Assembly: GCA_963709505.1 (NCBI GenBank)
Contig: CAVPXC010000001.1
Coordinates: forward strand, 124,001-188,000
From: CAVPXC01 sp963709505
Lineage (GTDB): Bacteria > Chloroflexota > Anaerolineae > JAAEKA01
Length of the DNA stretch: 64,000 nt
Direction of reading: 5' to 3'
Below, one piece after another: positions 37,009-46,163 of this stretch. The notes beneath the pieces are model-generated. The model made no database searches. It had not been told where the DNA came from and was given only the letters and a program-made list of their open reading frames with translations. How positions within the stretch are numbered: the stretch's first letter is position 1; each line of letters begins with the position of its first letter. Position numbers and translations under genes: made by a program.

Positions 37009-38169
37009 TCATCCACTGCCTTCGTCGGGCCGTACGGCTTCAAGGATGCGCCACAGGTACTCGTAGTTCACGCGCTGCTCGTTGATCGCGCGCTGCTCTT
37101 CCTCGGTGCAGAAGATGAACTCGCCGAGCGTCTCCAGGCCGGCGACCATGCCGGCCAAGCCGGGCGAGCGAGTATAGAACTTGTTGCGGGGGACGAAATA
37201 CATCGAGACCGCGCCATCTTCCCACAGCGCGCTGATGTTGGCAGAGGTCGCCTCACCGGCCCGCCCGTCCCAGTCGAGCATCAGGGCTACCACCTCGTCG
37301 ATCACCGCGGCCTTGGCGCCGCGCACACGATACGCCGTCAACGGATAGCCGTCGATCTTCGAGATCGACGCGTCGCCGCGCACTACAGCTGGGATGCTGT
37401 GCTCAGACAGCCGGGCTGCCTGCTGGATCGGAAAGCCGCCGTGGCCGTCAGGAATCTCGAAAAAGTGATAGTGCAGGTGCTTCTCGATGCTGGCGCCGGC
37501 GCCGACGCCGTTGTAGAAGCCCACGAAGGTCGGCAGCTGCTCTGCGATGCCGTATAGGTCCTCCACGACTCGGCAAATCTTGGCCTGGGTCGACGGTGAG
37601 TTGCCGTGGACATGGAAGGACTGCGAAACGTGGTCTCCTGCGGCCATCGTTATATGCGCCTTCATAAAGGGGAATGGGTTACACAGGGCATTGTAGGCCC
37701 GTTCGTTGACGGTGAAGTGATAACAAAGCTGAATGCCGCGATGCTGCCAGCGGATGTTGGAGGTGCATAGAAAACACGACGAATTGGCGATGCCGACGAT
37801 CGTAGCGCCCGGCGGGGGCGTCTTCCGGCCGGCGCCCTTGAAGCGCTCAGCGCGCCGCGGGTTGAACTGGACGATGAAGAATCGATCCTCGCCGTTGCCA
37901 GAAGCGCGATAGCGAAAATAGCTCACTTGACTCAAGTCGTCCTGGATGAAGCCGATGTCGACCTGCTGCTCGTAAAGGGTGCGCAGCGCAGCGGCCAGGC
38001 CATGCTGCACCGCCAAAGTATCCAACTCGCTTTGCAGAATAGCCTGCTGCATGTCATAGGCTCGGTCGTTGTACTGGCCCATGGCAGGACGCTGGCCGGG
38101 AGAAGCATAAACGGGGGATGGAACGGATTGAAATGCTTCTAGTACTTTCTCGTTTTCTTTGACTGCCAT
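37009..38169 (-). CDS. HIT-superfamily protein, GDP-hexose phosphorylase/DUF4922-like
   Basis: 386 residues. SSCFLCTSNIRWQHRGIQLC, the repeated proline/His region NPFPFMKAHITMAAGDHVSQ, and the HIT-type triad EKHLHYHFFEIPDG (H-x-H-x-H). This is the layout of nucleotide-sugar or ATP adenylyl phosphorylases related to VTC2/GDPGP1 and of DUF4922 proteins. It should transfer a nucleotide to phosphate using the middle histidine as nucleophile; the sugar is unknown. Start at 38169 is preceded by GGAGG. No neighbour explains the pathway. Confidence 0.65.
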   Translation of the reverse strand: MAVKENEKVLEAFQSVPSPVYASPGQRPAMGQYNDRAYDMQQAILQSELDTLAVQHGLAAALRTLYEQQVDIGFIQDDLSQVSYFRYRASGNGEDRFFIVQFNPRRAERFKGAGRKTPPPGATIVGIANSSCFLCTSNIRWQHRGIQLCYHFTVNERAYNALCNPFPFMKAHITMAAGDHVSQSFHVHGNSPSTQAKICRVVEDLYGIAEQLPTFVGFYNGVGAGASIEKHLHYHFFEIPDGHGGFPIQQAARLSEHSIPAVVRGDASISKIDGYPLTAYRVRGAKAAVIDEVVALMLDWDGRAGEATSANISALWEDGAVSMYFVPRNKFYTRSPGLAGMVAGLETLGEFIFCTEEEQRAINEQRVNYEYLWRILEAVRPDEGSG

Positions 38170-38200
38170 AAATCGAACCCTCCTTGCGAAACAAAACAGG

Positions 38201-38593
38201 TTATTTCCCGTCGAACGATGCGAGATAGCGCCGCGCGACGATGATGTGTTGTTCAGGAAATTCCGGCACGTGCTTGCGCAACGCCGGCTCGGTCACGTCG
38301 AACAGGACGAATTCCAGCAAATGTCCGCTGTCGAAGACGGCTCGCAGGGCATGCGGCGAATCACGAAACCAGAATGCAATGCGCTAATGATCCGGCAGCC
38401 AGGAGAGGTCGGTGCGGAGCGCCTCCTGTTGGCCTGCCACCGTCACCACAAAGAAGTCATGGTCCGACCTCTGGTCAGGCAGGTAATCCTGCTCGGCCAT
38501 CGAGCCCAGGGCGATTAGGCCGAGGACTCGCGGGTCGTTTGCCAGGCTTTGGGTCAAGGCGGTGCAATAGGCGCGATAGTCGTCTAATTGCAT
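38201..38593 (-). pseudogene. Nucleotidyltransferase-fold gene with an in-frame TAG
   Basis: MQLDDYRAYCTALTQSLAND and LGLIALGSMAEQDYLPDQRS followed by DHDFFVVTV give the GS...DxD core of the MNT/polbeta nucleotidyltransferase fold. At 38384-38386 a TAG interrupts, and the same frame continues sensibly (RIAFWFRDSPHALRAVFDSG, HLLEFVLFDVTEPALRKHV) to a stop at 38201-38203, about 130 residues in total. A single C-to-T change of CAG would explain it. Either a recent nonsense mutation, a base error, or two separate parts. No partner HEPN gene is adjacent. Confidence 0.7.
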
Positions 38594-38657
38594 TGACTGT
38601 CTCCCGTTGAAGATCTTGTGGGCATTTTAGCATAGTCCCCGCTGGAATGCATAGCCC

Positions 38658-40502
38658 CTAGCCCTCGACCAGCTGCTCCAATCGATCAATTAACCCCGCG
38701 AGCACGGCGAACGTCTCCTGGACCGGCTCTGGCGTCGTCAGATCGACTCCGGCCATCTCCAAGGCGTCGAGCGGATAGATGGAACCGCCAGCCTTTAGCA
38801 TGGTGAGATAGGCATCGGCTGCGCCCGGCGTTCCGGAGAGCACACGATGCGCCAGGGCATGCGCGCCGGAAATGCCTGTGGCGTATTGGAAGACGTAGTA
38901 GTCCTCGAACAGATGAGGAAACGTAGCCCACTGGATGCCAACGCGCTTGCGATCGAGCGCCATGGCATCGCCAAAACCCTCGGCTGAGAGATCGGCGAGC
39001 AGGTCGACCATGTGGTCGGCGGTTATGCCATCGCTCCGCTCGATCCGCTGGTGCACCTCCAGCTCGAAGCGGGCTAGAGTGGGCATCACCAGGAAATAGC
39101 GGTGGAAGTTGCTCATCGCCTCCTCGATGATCGCGATCTGCAAGGTGCGGTCCAGGTCGAGGCTCAGGAGGTGCGCTCGCAGCATGGCCTGGTGGAAATT
39201 GGAGGCCACCTCGGCGATGAAAAGGGAGTACTCGCCGTAGACCGTCGGTTGCGTCTGCCAGGCCAGGTAGGAGTGCATTGAGTGGCCCAGCTCATGGGCC
39301 AAGGTCCCTAGGCTGATGGCGTCCTCGCTGTAGCTCATGAGGATAAAGGGGAGGGTGCCTGGCCGGCCGGAGGAGAAGGCACCAGAACCTTTGCCTTGAT
39401 TGGGGTAGACGTCGATCCAGCGATTTTCCAGGCAGCCCTTTCGTAGGATGCGCACGTACTCCTCACCCAATGGCGCCAGGCCCTGGCAGATCCATTCGAC
39501 CGCCTGAGCGTAGTCGATGCGCGGCGGCTGTGCGGTCAACGGCGCCCACACGTCGTAGGGGTGAAGCTTTTCCACCCCGAGCGCTTTGCGACGAACCGCC
39601 CAATAGCGATGCCAGATCGGCAGGTACTGCTGGAACGTTTCGATCAGGCTCGAGAAAACCTCTACCGGGATGGCATCCTTAAAGAGCGCCATCTCCAGTG
39701 TCGAGCGATAGCGTCGCGCCCGCATTTGGAAGACGTTCTGCTTGACCGAAGTGATGTAGTTGGTCGCCAAGGTGTTCTTGAAGGCCAGGTATGTATCGGC
39801 ATAACTCTCCCAAGCGGTGCGCCGCGCTTCCCGGTCGAGGCCATGGAGGATCCCGTTAAGTGTGCTCTGAGCGACCGGCTGCTGCTGCCCGTGACTATCG
39901 AGTGCTGGTGCGAACTGGAAGTCGGCGTCAGTCAACGCCGAGAAGATGTTGAAGCCGCCGTGCAGCGGGTCGGCCGCGAGTCCGAGCACCTGCTCCACCT
40001 CGGACGAACGCACGTGGGCCTGCTGGCGAAAGAGATCGTCGACTTTATGGCCGTAGATCGCCAGGCGCGGCTCTGTGCGCATCCAGTCCTCCAGAGACGG
40101 CCTGCCAATTGCCAGCAGCTCGGGTCCAACAAAGGCCATCGCGGCTAGAGCCTGACCTTGCAAGCCCTGAAAGCGCCCGAATCGCTGGCCGGCCGCCTGG
40201 TCGGTTTTGTCTACCGCGTGCGCCATGTTGGCGTAAGCCTCGAGCCTACCGAGACGTCGTGTCAGATCGTCACAGGCAGTGAGGGCTTCGGCCAGCACCG
40301 TGGGGCTTTCGGCAAGATGTCCATGAAACGGGCCAATGTGGGTCACTGCCTGGGCGACGTTTGCGAACTCAGCTTCCCACGCTTCTATGCTGGCAAAAAC
40401 GCTCTCGGCGTTCCAGGTGAAGCGAGGATCGATTTCTGCACGGGTGGGTATGCGCTGACTCGGCACGAGATGAGCCTCTTTCTGTGTTGGAATGGGTGGC
40501 AT
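38658..40502 (-). CDS. pepF: Oligoendopeptidase F (M3 metallopeptidase)
   Basis: 614 residues from 40502. The zinc site is TLAHELGHSMHSYLAWQTQ with the third ligand glutamate in FIAEVASNFHQAMLRAHLL. The N-terminal helical half has VAQSTLNGILHGLDREARR and the C-terminus YYVFQYATGISGAHALAHRV, all as in PepF of the M3B family. Cleaves short peptides in the cytoplasm. The longer frame to 40646 would start inside unrelated DNA, so MPPIPTQ is chosen. Intact, single gene. Confidence 0.92.
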   Translation of the reverse strand: MPPIPTQKEAHLVPSQRIPTRAEIDPRFTWNAESVFASIEAWEAEFANVAQAVTHIGPFHGHLAESPTVLAEALTACDDLTRRLGRLEAYANMAHAVDKTDQAAGQRFGRFQGLQGQALAAMAFVGPELLAIGRPSLEDWMRTEPRLAIYGHKVDDLFRQQAHVRSSEVEQVLGLAADPLHGGFNIFSALTDADFQFAPALDSHGQQQPVAQSTLNGILHGLDREARRTAWESYADTYLAFKNTLATNYITSVKQNVFQMRARRYRSTLEMALFKDAIPVEVFSSLIETFQQYLPIWHRYWAVRRKALGVEKLHPYDVWAPLTAQPPRIDYAQAVEWICQGLAPLGEEYVRILRKGCLENRWIDVYPNQGKGSGAFSSGRPGTLPFILMSYSEDAISLGTLAHELGHSMHSYLAWQTQPTVYGEYSLFIAEVASNFHQAMLRAHLLSLDLDRTLQIAIIEEAMSNFHRYFLVMPTLARFELEVHQRIERSDGITADHMVDLLADLSAEGFGDAMALDRKRVGIQWATFPHLFEDYYVFQYATGISGAHALAHRVLSGTPGAADAYLTMLKAGGSIYPLDALEMAGVDLTTPEPVQETFAVLAGLIDRLEQLVEG

Positions 40503-40784
40503 TGTACCCAGTAGATAGCAGTTGCGCAAGCGACGGTCCCCAGAAATGCGGACACGTGAGGCAGCCGAAGCTACCTCACGTGCCACACACCCACACACTA
40601 CACCGAACCCGCCGAGACGGGCCCGGGCTGGGAGATCGAATCTCAACCCGGGGCCGTCGCGGGGGCGGAGGTGTCGGAGTGTCGGAGTGTCAGAGTGTCA
40701 GAGTGTCAAATGTCAAGTGTCAAGTGTCAAGTAACTTTGCGAGAATTCCGACACATGACACCTGACACTCCGACACCTGACACA
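40503..40784. repeat. Intergenic repeats between glnA and pepF
   Basis: CACGTGAGG near 40552 pairs with CCTCACGTG near 40573. From 40671 to 40730 runs a series of GTGTCGGA, GTGTCAGA and GTGTCAA words; 40746-40784 holds the complementary CCGACACATGACACC type, giving an imperfect long stem. The word family recurs at 56402-56462. No gene. Confidence 0.75.
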
Positions 40785-42188
40785 TTAGGAATTGTAATAC
40801 AGCAAGAACTCGTACGGATGCGGCCGCAGAGCGACAGGGCCGACTTCGGTTTCCCACTTGTACTTGGCAAAGGCCTCTAGCACGTCGGGGGTGAAGACAC
40901 CTCCCTCCAGCAGGAAGTCGTGGTCAGCCGCGAGCGCGTCCAGCGACTCGTTGAGCTTGCCGACGGTGGTCTTGACCTTGCCCATGTGTTCGGCGTCGAA
41001 CAGGTCGACCTCGGCCGGGCTGCCGGGATCGATCTGGTTCTTGATGCCGTCCAGGCCAGCCATGAGGCAGGCTGCGAAGGCGAGGTAGGGGTTGGCGGCC
41101 GGGTCAGGACAGCGGAACTCGACACGCTTGGCCTTGGGTGAGCTGGAATACATCGGGATGCGGCAGGCGGCCGAGCGGTTGCGGGCCGAATAGGCGATCA
41201 CCACTGGCGCCTCGTAGCCCGGCACCAAGCGACGATAAGAGTTGGTGGTCGGCGCGCAGATGGCAAGCAGGGCATTGACATGCTTCAGCAGGCCGCCGAT
41301 ATACCACAAGGCGATCTGGCTCAGTCCGGCGTAGCCATCGCCGCCAAAGAGCGGCTTGCCGTCCTTCCACAGGCTTTGGTGTGTGTGCATGCCGGAGCCG
41401 TTGTCCGCATAGATCGGCTTGGGCATAAACGTCGCGGTCTTACCGTGTTTCTTAGCCACGTTTCTGACCACATACTTGTAGATCTGCACCTGGTCGGCCA
41501 TACGCACCAGCGACTTGTATTTCATATCGATCTCGCACTGGCCGGCCGTTCCTACCTCGTGGTGATGCAGCTCGACTTCGATGCCGGCAGCGATCATCGT
41601 GCGCACCATCTCCGAGCGGATGTCCTGCAAGGTGTCCATCGGTGGCACCGGGAAGTAGCCGCGCTTGTGTGGCACCGAGTGGCCGAAGCCGAAGATACCG
41701 TTATTCCAAGGGCCTTCGATGCTATCGATCTCGTAGGCCGACGAGTACTCACCGGCAGAGAACATGACCTTATCAAAGACGAAGAACTCGGCCTCAGGCC
41801 CGATGTAGGCTGTGTCGGCGATGCCGGTGCTCTTGAGATACTCGACCGACTTCTTGGCGATGTAGCGAGGATCACGACTGTAGGGTTCACGCGAGATCGG
41901 GTCGTACACATCGCAAGTCAGGCTGAGGGTCGGCATCTCGCAGACCGGATCGACCATCGCCGAGTTGGGATCGGCCAGCAGGATCATGTCGCTGGACTCG
42001 ATGCTCTGGAAGCCGCGGATGGACGAGCCGTCGAAGCCCATGCCTTCCTCGAACGCTGATTCCTCGGAGAACTCCTCGACCGGCATCGAGAAGTGCTGCC
42101 ATTCGCCAAACAGGTCGGTGAACTTGACGTCGACGATCTTCAGGTCCTTGTCCTTGATCAGCTTCGAGACGTCTTTCGGTGTTGCCAT
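40785..42188 (-). CDS. glnA: Glutamine synthetase, type I, lacking the adenylylation tyrosine
   Basis: 467 residues. EFSEESAFEEGMGFDGSSIR, LHHHEVGTAGQCEIDMKYKS, and NGSGMHTHQSLWKDGKPLF with metal ligands, then APTTNSYRRLVPGYEAPV and RCPDPAANPYLAFAACLM. Makes glutamine from glutamate and ammonium with ATP. In the segment aligned to the E. coli NLYDLPPEE loop this one reads VDLFDAEHMGK: phenylalanine replaces the tyrosine that is adenylylated. Regulation must therefore be by another route. Third gene of the amt-PII-glnA group. The start has GGAG upstream. Confidence 0.95.
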   Translation of the reverse strand: MATPKDVSKLIKDKDLKIVDVKFTDLFGEWQHFSMPVEEFSEESAFEEGMGFDGSSIRGFQSIESSDMILLADPNSAMVDPVCEMPTLSLTCDVYDPISREPYSRDPRYIAKKSVEYLKSTGIADTAYIGPEAEFFVFDKVMFSAGEYSSAYEIDSIEGPWNNGIFGFGHSVPHKRGYFPVPPMDTLQDIRSEMVRTMIAAGIEVELHHHEVGTAGQCEIDMKYKSLVRMADQVQIYKYVVRNVAKKHGKTATFMPKPIYADNGSGMHTHQSLWKDGKPLFGGDGYAGLSQIALWYIGGLLKHVNALLAICAPTTNSYRRLVPGYEAPVVIAYSARNRSAACRIPMYSSSPKAKRVEFRCPDPAANPYLAFAACLMAGLDGIKNQIDPGSPAEVDLFDAEHMGKVKTTVGKLNESLDALAADHDFLLEGGVFTPDVLEAFAKYKWETEVGPVALRPHPYEFLLYYNS

Positions 42189-42243
42189 TGGTTACGATCT
42201 CCTTTTCTTGATGTGATGTGTGTTGGTGTGTCTGCCAAGTTAT

Positions 42244-42372
42244 TATGAGTGATGAGTGATGAACGATAAGTGATGAATTCGGAAGGCGGAGTGATCTATC
42301 ACGACAAATCGGTCCATCATTCCGCATTCCTCACTCCGCATTCATCATTCATCACTCATCATTCCGCACTCA
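42244..42372. repeat. Repeat-rich spacer with ATGAGTG/ATGAACG words
   Basis: Left half has ATGAGTGATGAGTGATGAAC then TGAATTCGGA; right half has complementary TCATCATTCATCACTCATC. Pairing is imperfect. Same words as 25079-25156 and 59673-59739. It separates PII from glnA. Confidence 0.75.
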
Positions 42373-42744
42373 TCATTTCCGCACGTCGATATCATCCGGG
42401 TACATCAGGGCGTCGTGGCCGCGTTCGCCGGTGCGGATGCGGATGACGTCGTCGACCGGATAGATGAAGATGATGCCATCGCCTTCCTGTCCTGTTCGTG
42501 CGGCCTGGGTGATTGCATCGATTGTCTTTTCGACATTATGGTCGCTGAGCACGACGTTGATCTGGATCTTGGGGATCAAGTCCATGTGGTACGACGTGCC
42601 GCGCCACGAGAGCTCGATACCTCCCTCGCGGCCGTGGCCGCGTACCTCGATCACGTTCATGCCGACGATGCCGATAGCACGAAGAGCGTCTTTGACGGCG
42701 TCGAGCGCCTCTTCTCGGATAATCACTTCGATTTTCTTGGTCAT
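42373..42744 (-). CDS. glnK: Nitrogen regulatory protein P-II
   Basis: 123 residues. MTKKIEVIIREEALDAVKDA, GMNVIEVRGHGREGG and IRIRTGERGHDALMYPDD match the P-II signature. The T-loop has Tyr52 aligned to the uridylylated Tyr51 of GlnB, while Trp47 stands at Tyr46. In the nucleotide site GDG is kept, but the lysines corresponding to K85 and K90 are Gln and Ile. It should sense ATP/ADP and 2-oxoglutarate and gate Amt. Between amt and glnA on the same strand. Confidence 0.92.
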   Translation of the reverse strand: MTKKIEVIIREEALDAVKDALRAIGIVGMNVIEVRGHGREGGIELSWRGTSYHMDLIPKIQINVVLSDHNVEKTIDAITQAARTGQEGDGIIFIYPVDDVIRIRTGERGHDALMYPDDIDVRK

Positions 42745-42857
42745 GATTTGGCGTCCTTAAACTCCTGCTGGCAGGTGGTCAAGTCTGGGGGTAGGCTAGT
42801 GCGTTGTTAGGCTGGAAGTTGTGAGTGTCAGCCTGAGTGCTCTGTTAAGTTAATCTT

Positions 42858-42896
42858 TGCACTGTGTCACTGGCGCTGCGCCAGTGACACAGTGCA
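42858..42896. terminator. Hairpin between amt and PII
   Basis: A 19-bp perfect stem with a one-base loop (TGCACTGTGTCACTGGCGC and its complement). The flanks (GTTAGGCTGGAAGTTGT left, ACATCTAACTT right) match those of the hairpin at 60950-61070. It probably reduces read-through from amt. Confidence 0.7.
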
Positions 42897-42950
42897 ACAT
42901 CTAACTTAGCAAAGCACGAGATACGACTCACCCGGCTCTAGCAGTCAACT

Positions 42951-44513
42951 TTACTTCAAAGGTGCGGATGCTGGCCGGCTGGCCGGCATTTGAGGCGAGA
43001 GCCGCCCGCCGGGCATGATCACGTCTACCTGGGTGTAACCGGGCACGCCCATCTCGGGGATATCCAGTCCGGTCAGCTCGACGCCGGGCGCCACGCGCAG
43101 GAGCTTGACGGCGCTCAAGATCTTGAAGACGACAAACGTCAGGCCGCCGACGAACACCAGGATCGCTCCGATTTCGGCAAGCTGGGCCAGCAGTTGGCTG
43201 ACGCCGCCGCCGTAGAGTAGGCCGGTGACCGGGGTGGCGACGCCATTCCAGCCGGCGGTGATCGGATTGCCATTGGCAAAGATGCCGACGGCCAGCAGGC
43301 CCCACAGGCCGTTGACCAAGTGCACCGGTGCCGCGCCCACCGGATCGTCGATACGCAGTCTCTCCAGGCCAAAGGTGGCCAGGCACACGATCACACCGGC
43401 GATCAGGCCGATCACCACCGCCGCCAGTGGCGTGACGAAGGCACAGGGAGCCGTGATCGCCACCAAACCGGCCAGGACGCCGTTGACCGAAAGGCCGGGG
43501 TCCGGTTTTTTGGACGGACCCACCAACCACATGTAGGACATCGCCGCAATGCCGCCCGCAGCGCCGGCGAGCAGAGTATTGATCAGGGCGATAACGGCCA
43601 GCGATTGGCCGGCACCCACGAAGGACAGCGAAGAGCCTGGATTGAATCCAAACCAGCCAAAGAACAGGATGATGGTGCCGAGGATGCCCATCGGGATGTT
43701 GTGGCCGGGCATGGCGTTGGCTGAGCCGTCTTTGTTGAAGCGTCCAATACGGGGGCCGATCACAATGGCGCCCACCAGCGCCAATGTGCCACCGACCATG
43801 TGCACGACGCCAGAGCCGGCGAAGTCGACCGCACCGTTGCCCAGCCCGACGCTGCGGCCCAGGTTCTGCAACCAACCACCGCCCCAGACCCAACCGCCGA
43901 TCAGTGGGTAGATAAACATGGCGACCCACAAACTCATGACGATGAAGCCCGAAAACTTGAGACGCTCGGCCATCGACCCGGTGGGAATGGTGGCGGCGGT
44001 ATCCATGAAGACCATCTGGAAGAAAAAGAAGGCCAGGATGCCGGTGGAGGCGGAGACGCCGTTCAGCAAAAAGCCGCTGCCGCCCAGGATGCCGAATTGG
44101 CCAAAGCGGATCAATGGCGTGGCGAGTAGACCCGTCCAATCACCGAGGGTAACGGGTGAGTGCGCCCATTCGGCGGCAGTGGCAGTGGCGGCGTAGGTGT
44201 AGTTGACGCCACCGTATTGAAACGCGAAGCCTACTAGCCAATAGCCGATCGCTCCGATACAGAACACCATGATGTTCATCATCATCGTGTGCGCCACATT
44301 TTTATGCCGGGTGAAGCCTGTTTCTACCAGGGCGAAGCCGGCCTGCATAAAGAACACCAGGAAACCGGCGAGCAGCATCCACATGATGTTAATCGCATTG
44401 GCGAGCTCGGCGGTTTGCGGCCCCTCCTGGGCGAAGGCGATGCTGCTGAAGGCGAGAAAGAGCGCACTTACCAGCAGCGGGATCGAAAGCCGTCGCAAGA
44501 TACCTTTCCACAT
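42951..44513 (-). CDS. amt: Ammonium transporter
   Basis: 520 residues with a signal peptide (LLVSALFLAFSSIAFAQ) and eleven membrane helices: NIMWMLLAGFLVFFMQAGFA, the ETGFTRHKNVAHTMMMNIM segment, GSGVVHMVGGTLALVGAIV (twin-His first half), GMIG..GFNPGSSLSFVGA region, and CAFVTPLAAVVIGLIAGVIV. Takes up ammonium. A cytoplasmic tail of about 80 residues is present (ELTGLDIPEMGVPGYTQ), the usual PII docking part. First gene of the nitrogen group. An ATG at 44513 with GGAGG upstream. An operator-like site lies at 44656-44675. Confidence 0.93.
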   Translation of the reverse strand: MWKGILRRLSIPLLVSALFLAFSSIAFAQEGPQTAELANAINIMWMLLAGFLVFFMQAGFALVETGFTRHKNVAHTMMMNIMVFCIGAIGYWLVGFAFQYGGVNYTYAATATAAEWAHSPVTLGDWTGLLATPLIRFGQFGILGGSGFLLNGVSASTGILAFFFFQMVFMDTAATIPTGSMAERLKFSGFIVMSLWVAMFIYPLIGGWVWGGGWLQNLGRSVGLGNGAVDFAGSGVVHMVGGTLALVGAIVIGPRIGRFNKDGSANAMPGHNIPMGILGTIILFFGWFGFNPGSSLSFVGAGQSLAVIALINTLLAGAAGGIAAMSYMWLVGPSKKPDPGLSVNGVLAGLVAITAPCAFVTPLAAVVIGLIAGVIVCLATFGLERLRIDDPVGAAPVHLVNGLWGLLAVGIFANGNPITAGWNGVATPVTGLLYGGGVSQLLAQLAEIGAILVFVGGLTFVVFKILSAVKLLRVAPGVELTGLDIPEMGVPGYTQVDVIMPGGRLSPQMPASRPASAPLK

Positions 44514-44655
44514 AATGACGAAACCTCCTTCAACCGATTTGGTCTGAGACCCGACAGGCGCTCGATGAGACGATACTTGTTATGAATCCGGGGTGAGTGC
44601 CTGCCCTACCCTTGAAACGCAACAAGGGCAATGATAGCAAAGAGGAGGGAGGATG

Positions 44656-44675
44656 GCTAGTACCCAAATGGGTCA
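44656..44675. promoter_or_regulatory. Shared operator-like site upstream of amt
   Basis: CTAGTACCCAAATGGGTCAT, with ACCC and GGGT as a dyad around four bases. A 19/20 copy stands at 46164-46183 before the antiporter. Here a minus-strand TATCAT (44631-44636) lies 20 bases downstream, which puts the site over the -35 position, as for an activator. Confidence 0.6.
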
Positions 44676-44709
44676 TCTTTCGTAATGCAATGCGTCATGA
44701 GGAGGGGGG

Positions 44710-44820
44710 AGAGCAGGATTGGCGGAATGGAAGGATCGGAGAGGAGAGCAGGATCTGCGGAATGAAAGGATCGGACTCGCCAGTAATTCTTCTGATCCTT
44801 TCATTCCGCCAATCCTGCTC
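44710..44820. repeat. Intergenic inverted repeat between antiporter and amt
   Basis: Arms 44710-44736 and 44794-44820 (core GAGCAGGATTGGCGGAATG) pair with one mismatch; a third, partial copy (GAGCAGGATCTGCGGAATGA) lies between. It follows the end of the antiporter gene on the minus strand. Confidence 0.75.
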
Positions 44821-44832
44821 TTCCCCTCCGAT

Positions 44833-46053
44833 CTACGCGCCTTCTATCTCTATCGCCGTAGCGACCAGTGCTTGCGCAGCAGTGGTGGGTTGCGCGATGA
44901 GGTCGGCAGGCGTCGAGGCAGTAAACTTGAGCAAGAAGGGAGTTACCAGGGTTGTCGCAACGGTCATGAGAACCAACACGGTGAATGTCGTGTTGTCCAG
45001 CAGGCCAGCGCTGTAGCCCAATGAGGTAATCACGAGGGCGACTTCGCCGCGTGCGATCATGCCTGCGCCGACCGCTCTGGACTCGCGCGGGGTGCAGCCG
45101 CCAAGCCGTGCACCCAGGCCTGCTCCAACCAACTTGGTGAGGATCGCCACGACGACGACGGCGAGAGTCAGTCCGGGCGCCAAGGCTATGTTCTTGATAT
45201 CGGTGGCCAGGCCGACAGTGACAAAGAACACCGGCACAAAAAAGCCATAGCCCATGACCGAAGCGCCGTCCACCACCCACTCGCGAGCCTCCGGGATGCG
45301 CGCTATCAGGATGCCGGCGATGTAGGCGCCGGTGATTGCAGCCAGCCCGCCCAGGGCTTCGGCCGACCAGGAAAAGATGAGCACCACGGCCAGGATGAGG
45401 GCAAAGCCGGCCTCGCGCGCATGGTGCTTGTTGACCCAGTGCACCAACGGCGTCACGACCAGTTTGCCCACGATAAACGCAAGTGGGAAGAACAGCACCA
45501 GCTTGCCCACGGCAAGCAGCGGGCTGCCGCTCTGTGCTCCACTCATGCTCAGCACCACACTTAGCACGAGGATGCCCAGGACGTCGTCGATGATCGCCGC
45601 GCCCAAAATGATCAGGCCTTCTTTGCTTTGCAGGCGCCCGAGCTCTCGCAGCGTCTGCACGGAAACGCTGACGCTGGTTGCGGTCAAAGCCACGCCGATG
45701 AACAGGCTGGTCTGCATGCTCAGCCCGAAGGCCAGCCCCACGGCCACGCCGCCGATCATCGGCGCGACGACACCGGCCATGGCGGTGATGGAAGATGCCT
45801 TGCCTACCTGGCGAAGCGCGGGTAGATCCGTCTCCAGGCCGGCGATAAACATTAACAACAACACGCCGATGCCGGCGACCGCATTGAGGGCCTCGCTTTC
45901 GGGCACCAGACCCAGCAGCGAGGGTCCCAGCACCAGGCCGGCCACCAACTCGCCCAATACGGCCGGCAGGCCCAGTCGCTGGCTGAGCCGGCCCACCAGG
46001 CGTGCCCCGATCAAGATAAGCGCTAACGGCAACAATAGCTCGACGTTTGCCAT
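44833..46053 (-). CDS. CPA2-type cation/proton antiporter
   Basis: 406 residues, about 12 membrane helices. LPAVLGELVAGLVLGPSLLG, then GLETDLPALRQVGKASS, ALTATSVSVSVQTLRELGRL, GAAIIDDVLGILVLSVVLSM with the paired aspartates of ion transport, and GMIARGEVALVITSLGYS. Membrane exchanger of Na+ or K+ for H+, of the KefB/NapA group. No TrkA-N domain is attached. Start at 46053 has GGAG upstream. A 20-base operator-like site is 110 bases upstream. Confidence 0.9.
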   Translation of the reverse strand: MANVELLLPLALILIGARLVGRLSQRLGLPAVLGELVAGLVLGPSLLGLVPESEALNAVAGIGVLLLMFIAGLETDLPALRQVGKASSITAMAGVVAPMIGGVAVGLAFGLSMQTSLFIGVALTATSVSVSVQTLRELGRLQSKEGLIILGAAIIDDVLGILVLSVVLSMSGAQSGSPLLAVGKLVLFFPLAFIVGKLVVTPLVHWVNKHHAREAGFALILAVVLIFSWSAEALGGLAAITGAYIAGILIARIPEAREWVVDGASVMGYGFFVPVFFVTVGLATDIKNIALAPGLTLAVVVVAILTKLVGAGLGARLGGCTPRESRAVGAGMIARGEVALVITSLGYSAGLLDNTTFTVLVLMTVATTLVTPFLLKFTASTPADLIAQPTTAAQALVATAIEIEGA

Positions 46054-46163
46054 GAGAATCTCCTTGGATACGGCGAAAGGCGCCTCCAGACGCAGAGTGC
46101 GTGCCGGGAAGCGCCATTCTTACTACCGTTAGGAAGATTCTTACCTTTCGAGGCCCCCAAAGT

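Noticed and set aside
42373..42744. PII first looked as if it lacked the uridylylated tyrosine (Trp in the T-loop)
   Set aside because: Counting residues shows the Trp aligns with Tyr46; Tyr52 aligns with the modified Tyr51, so the site is present.
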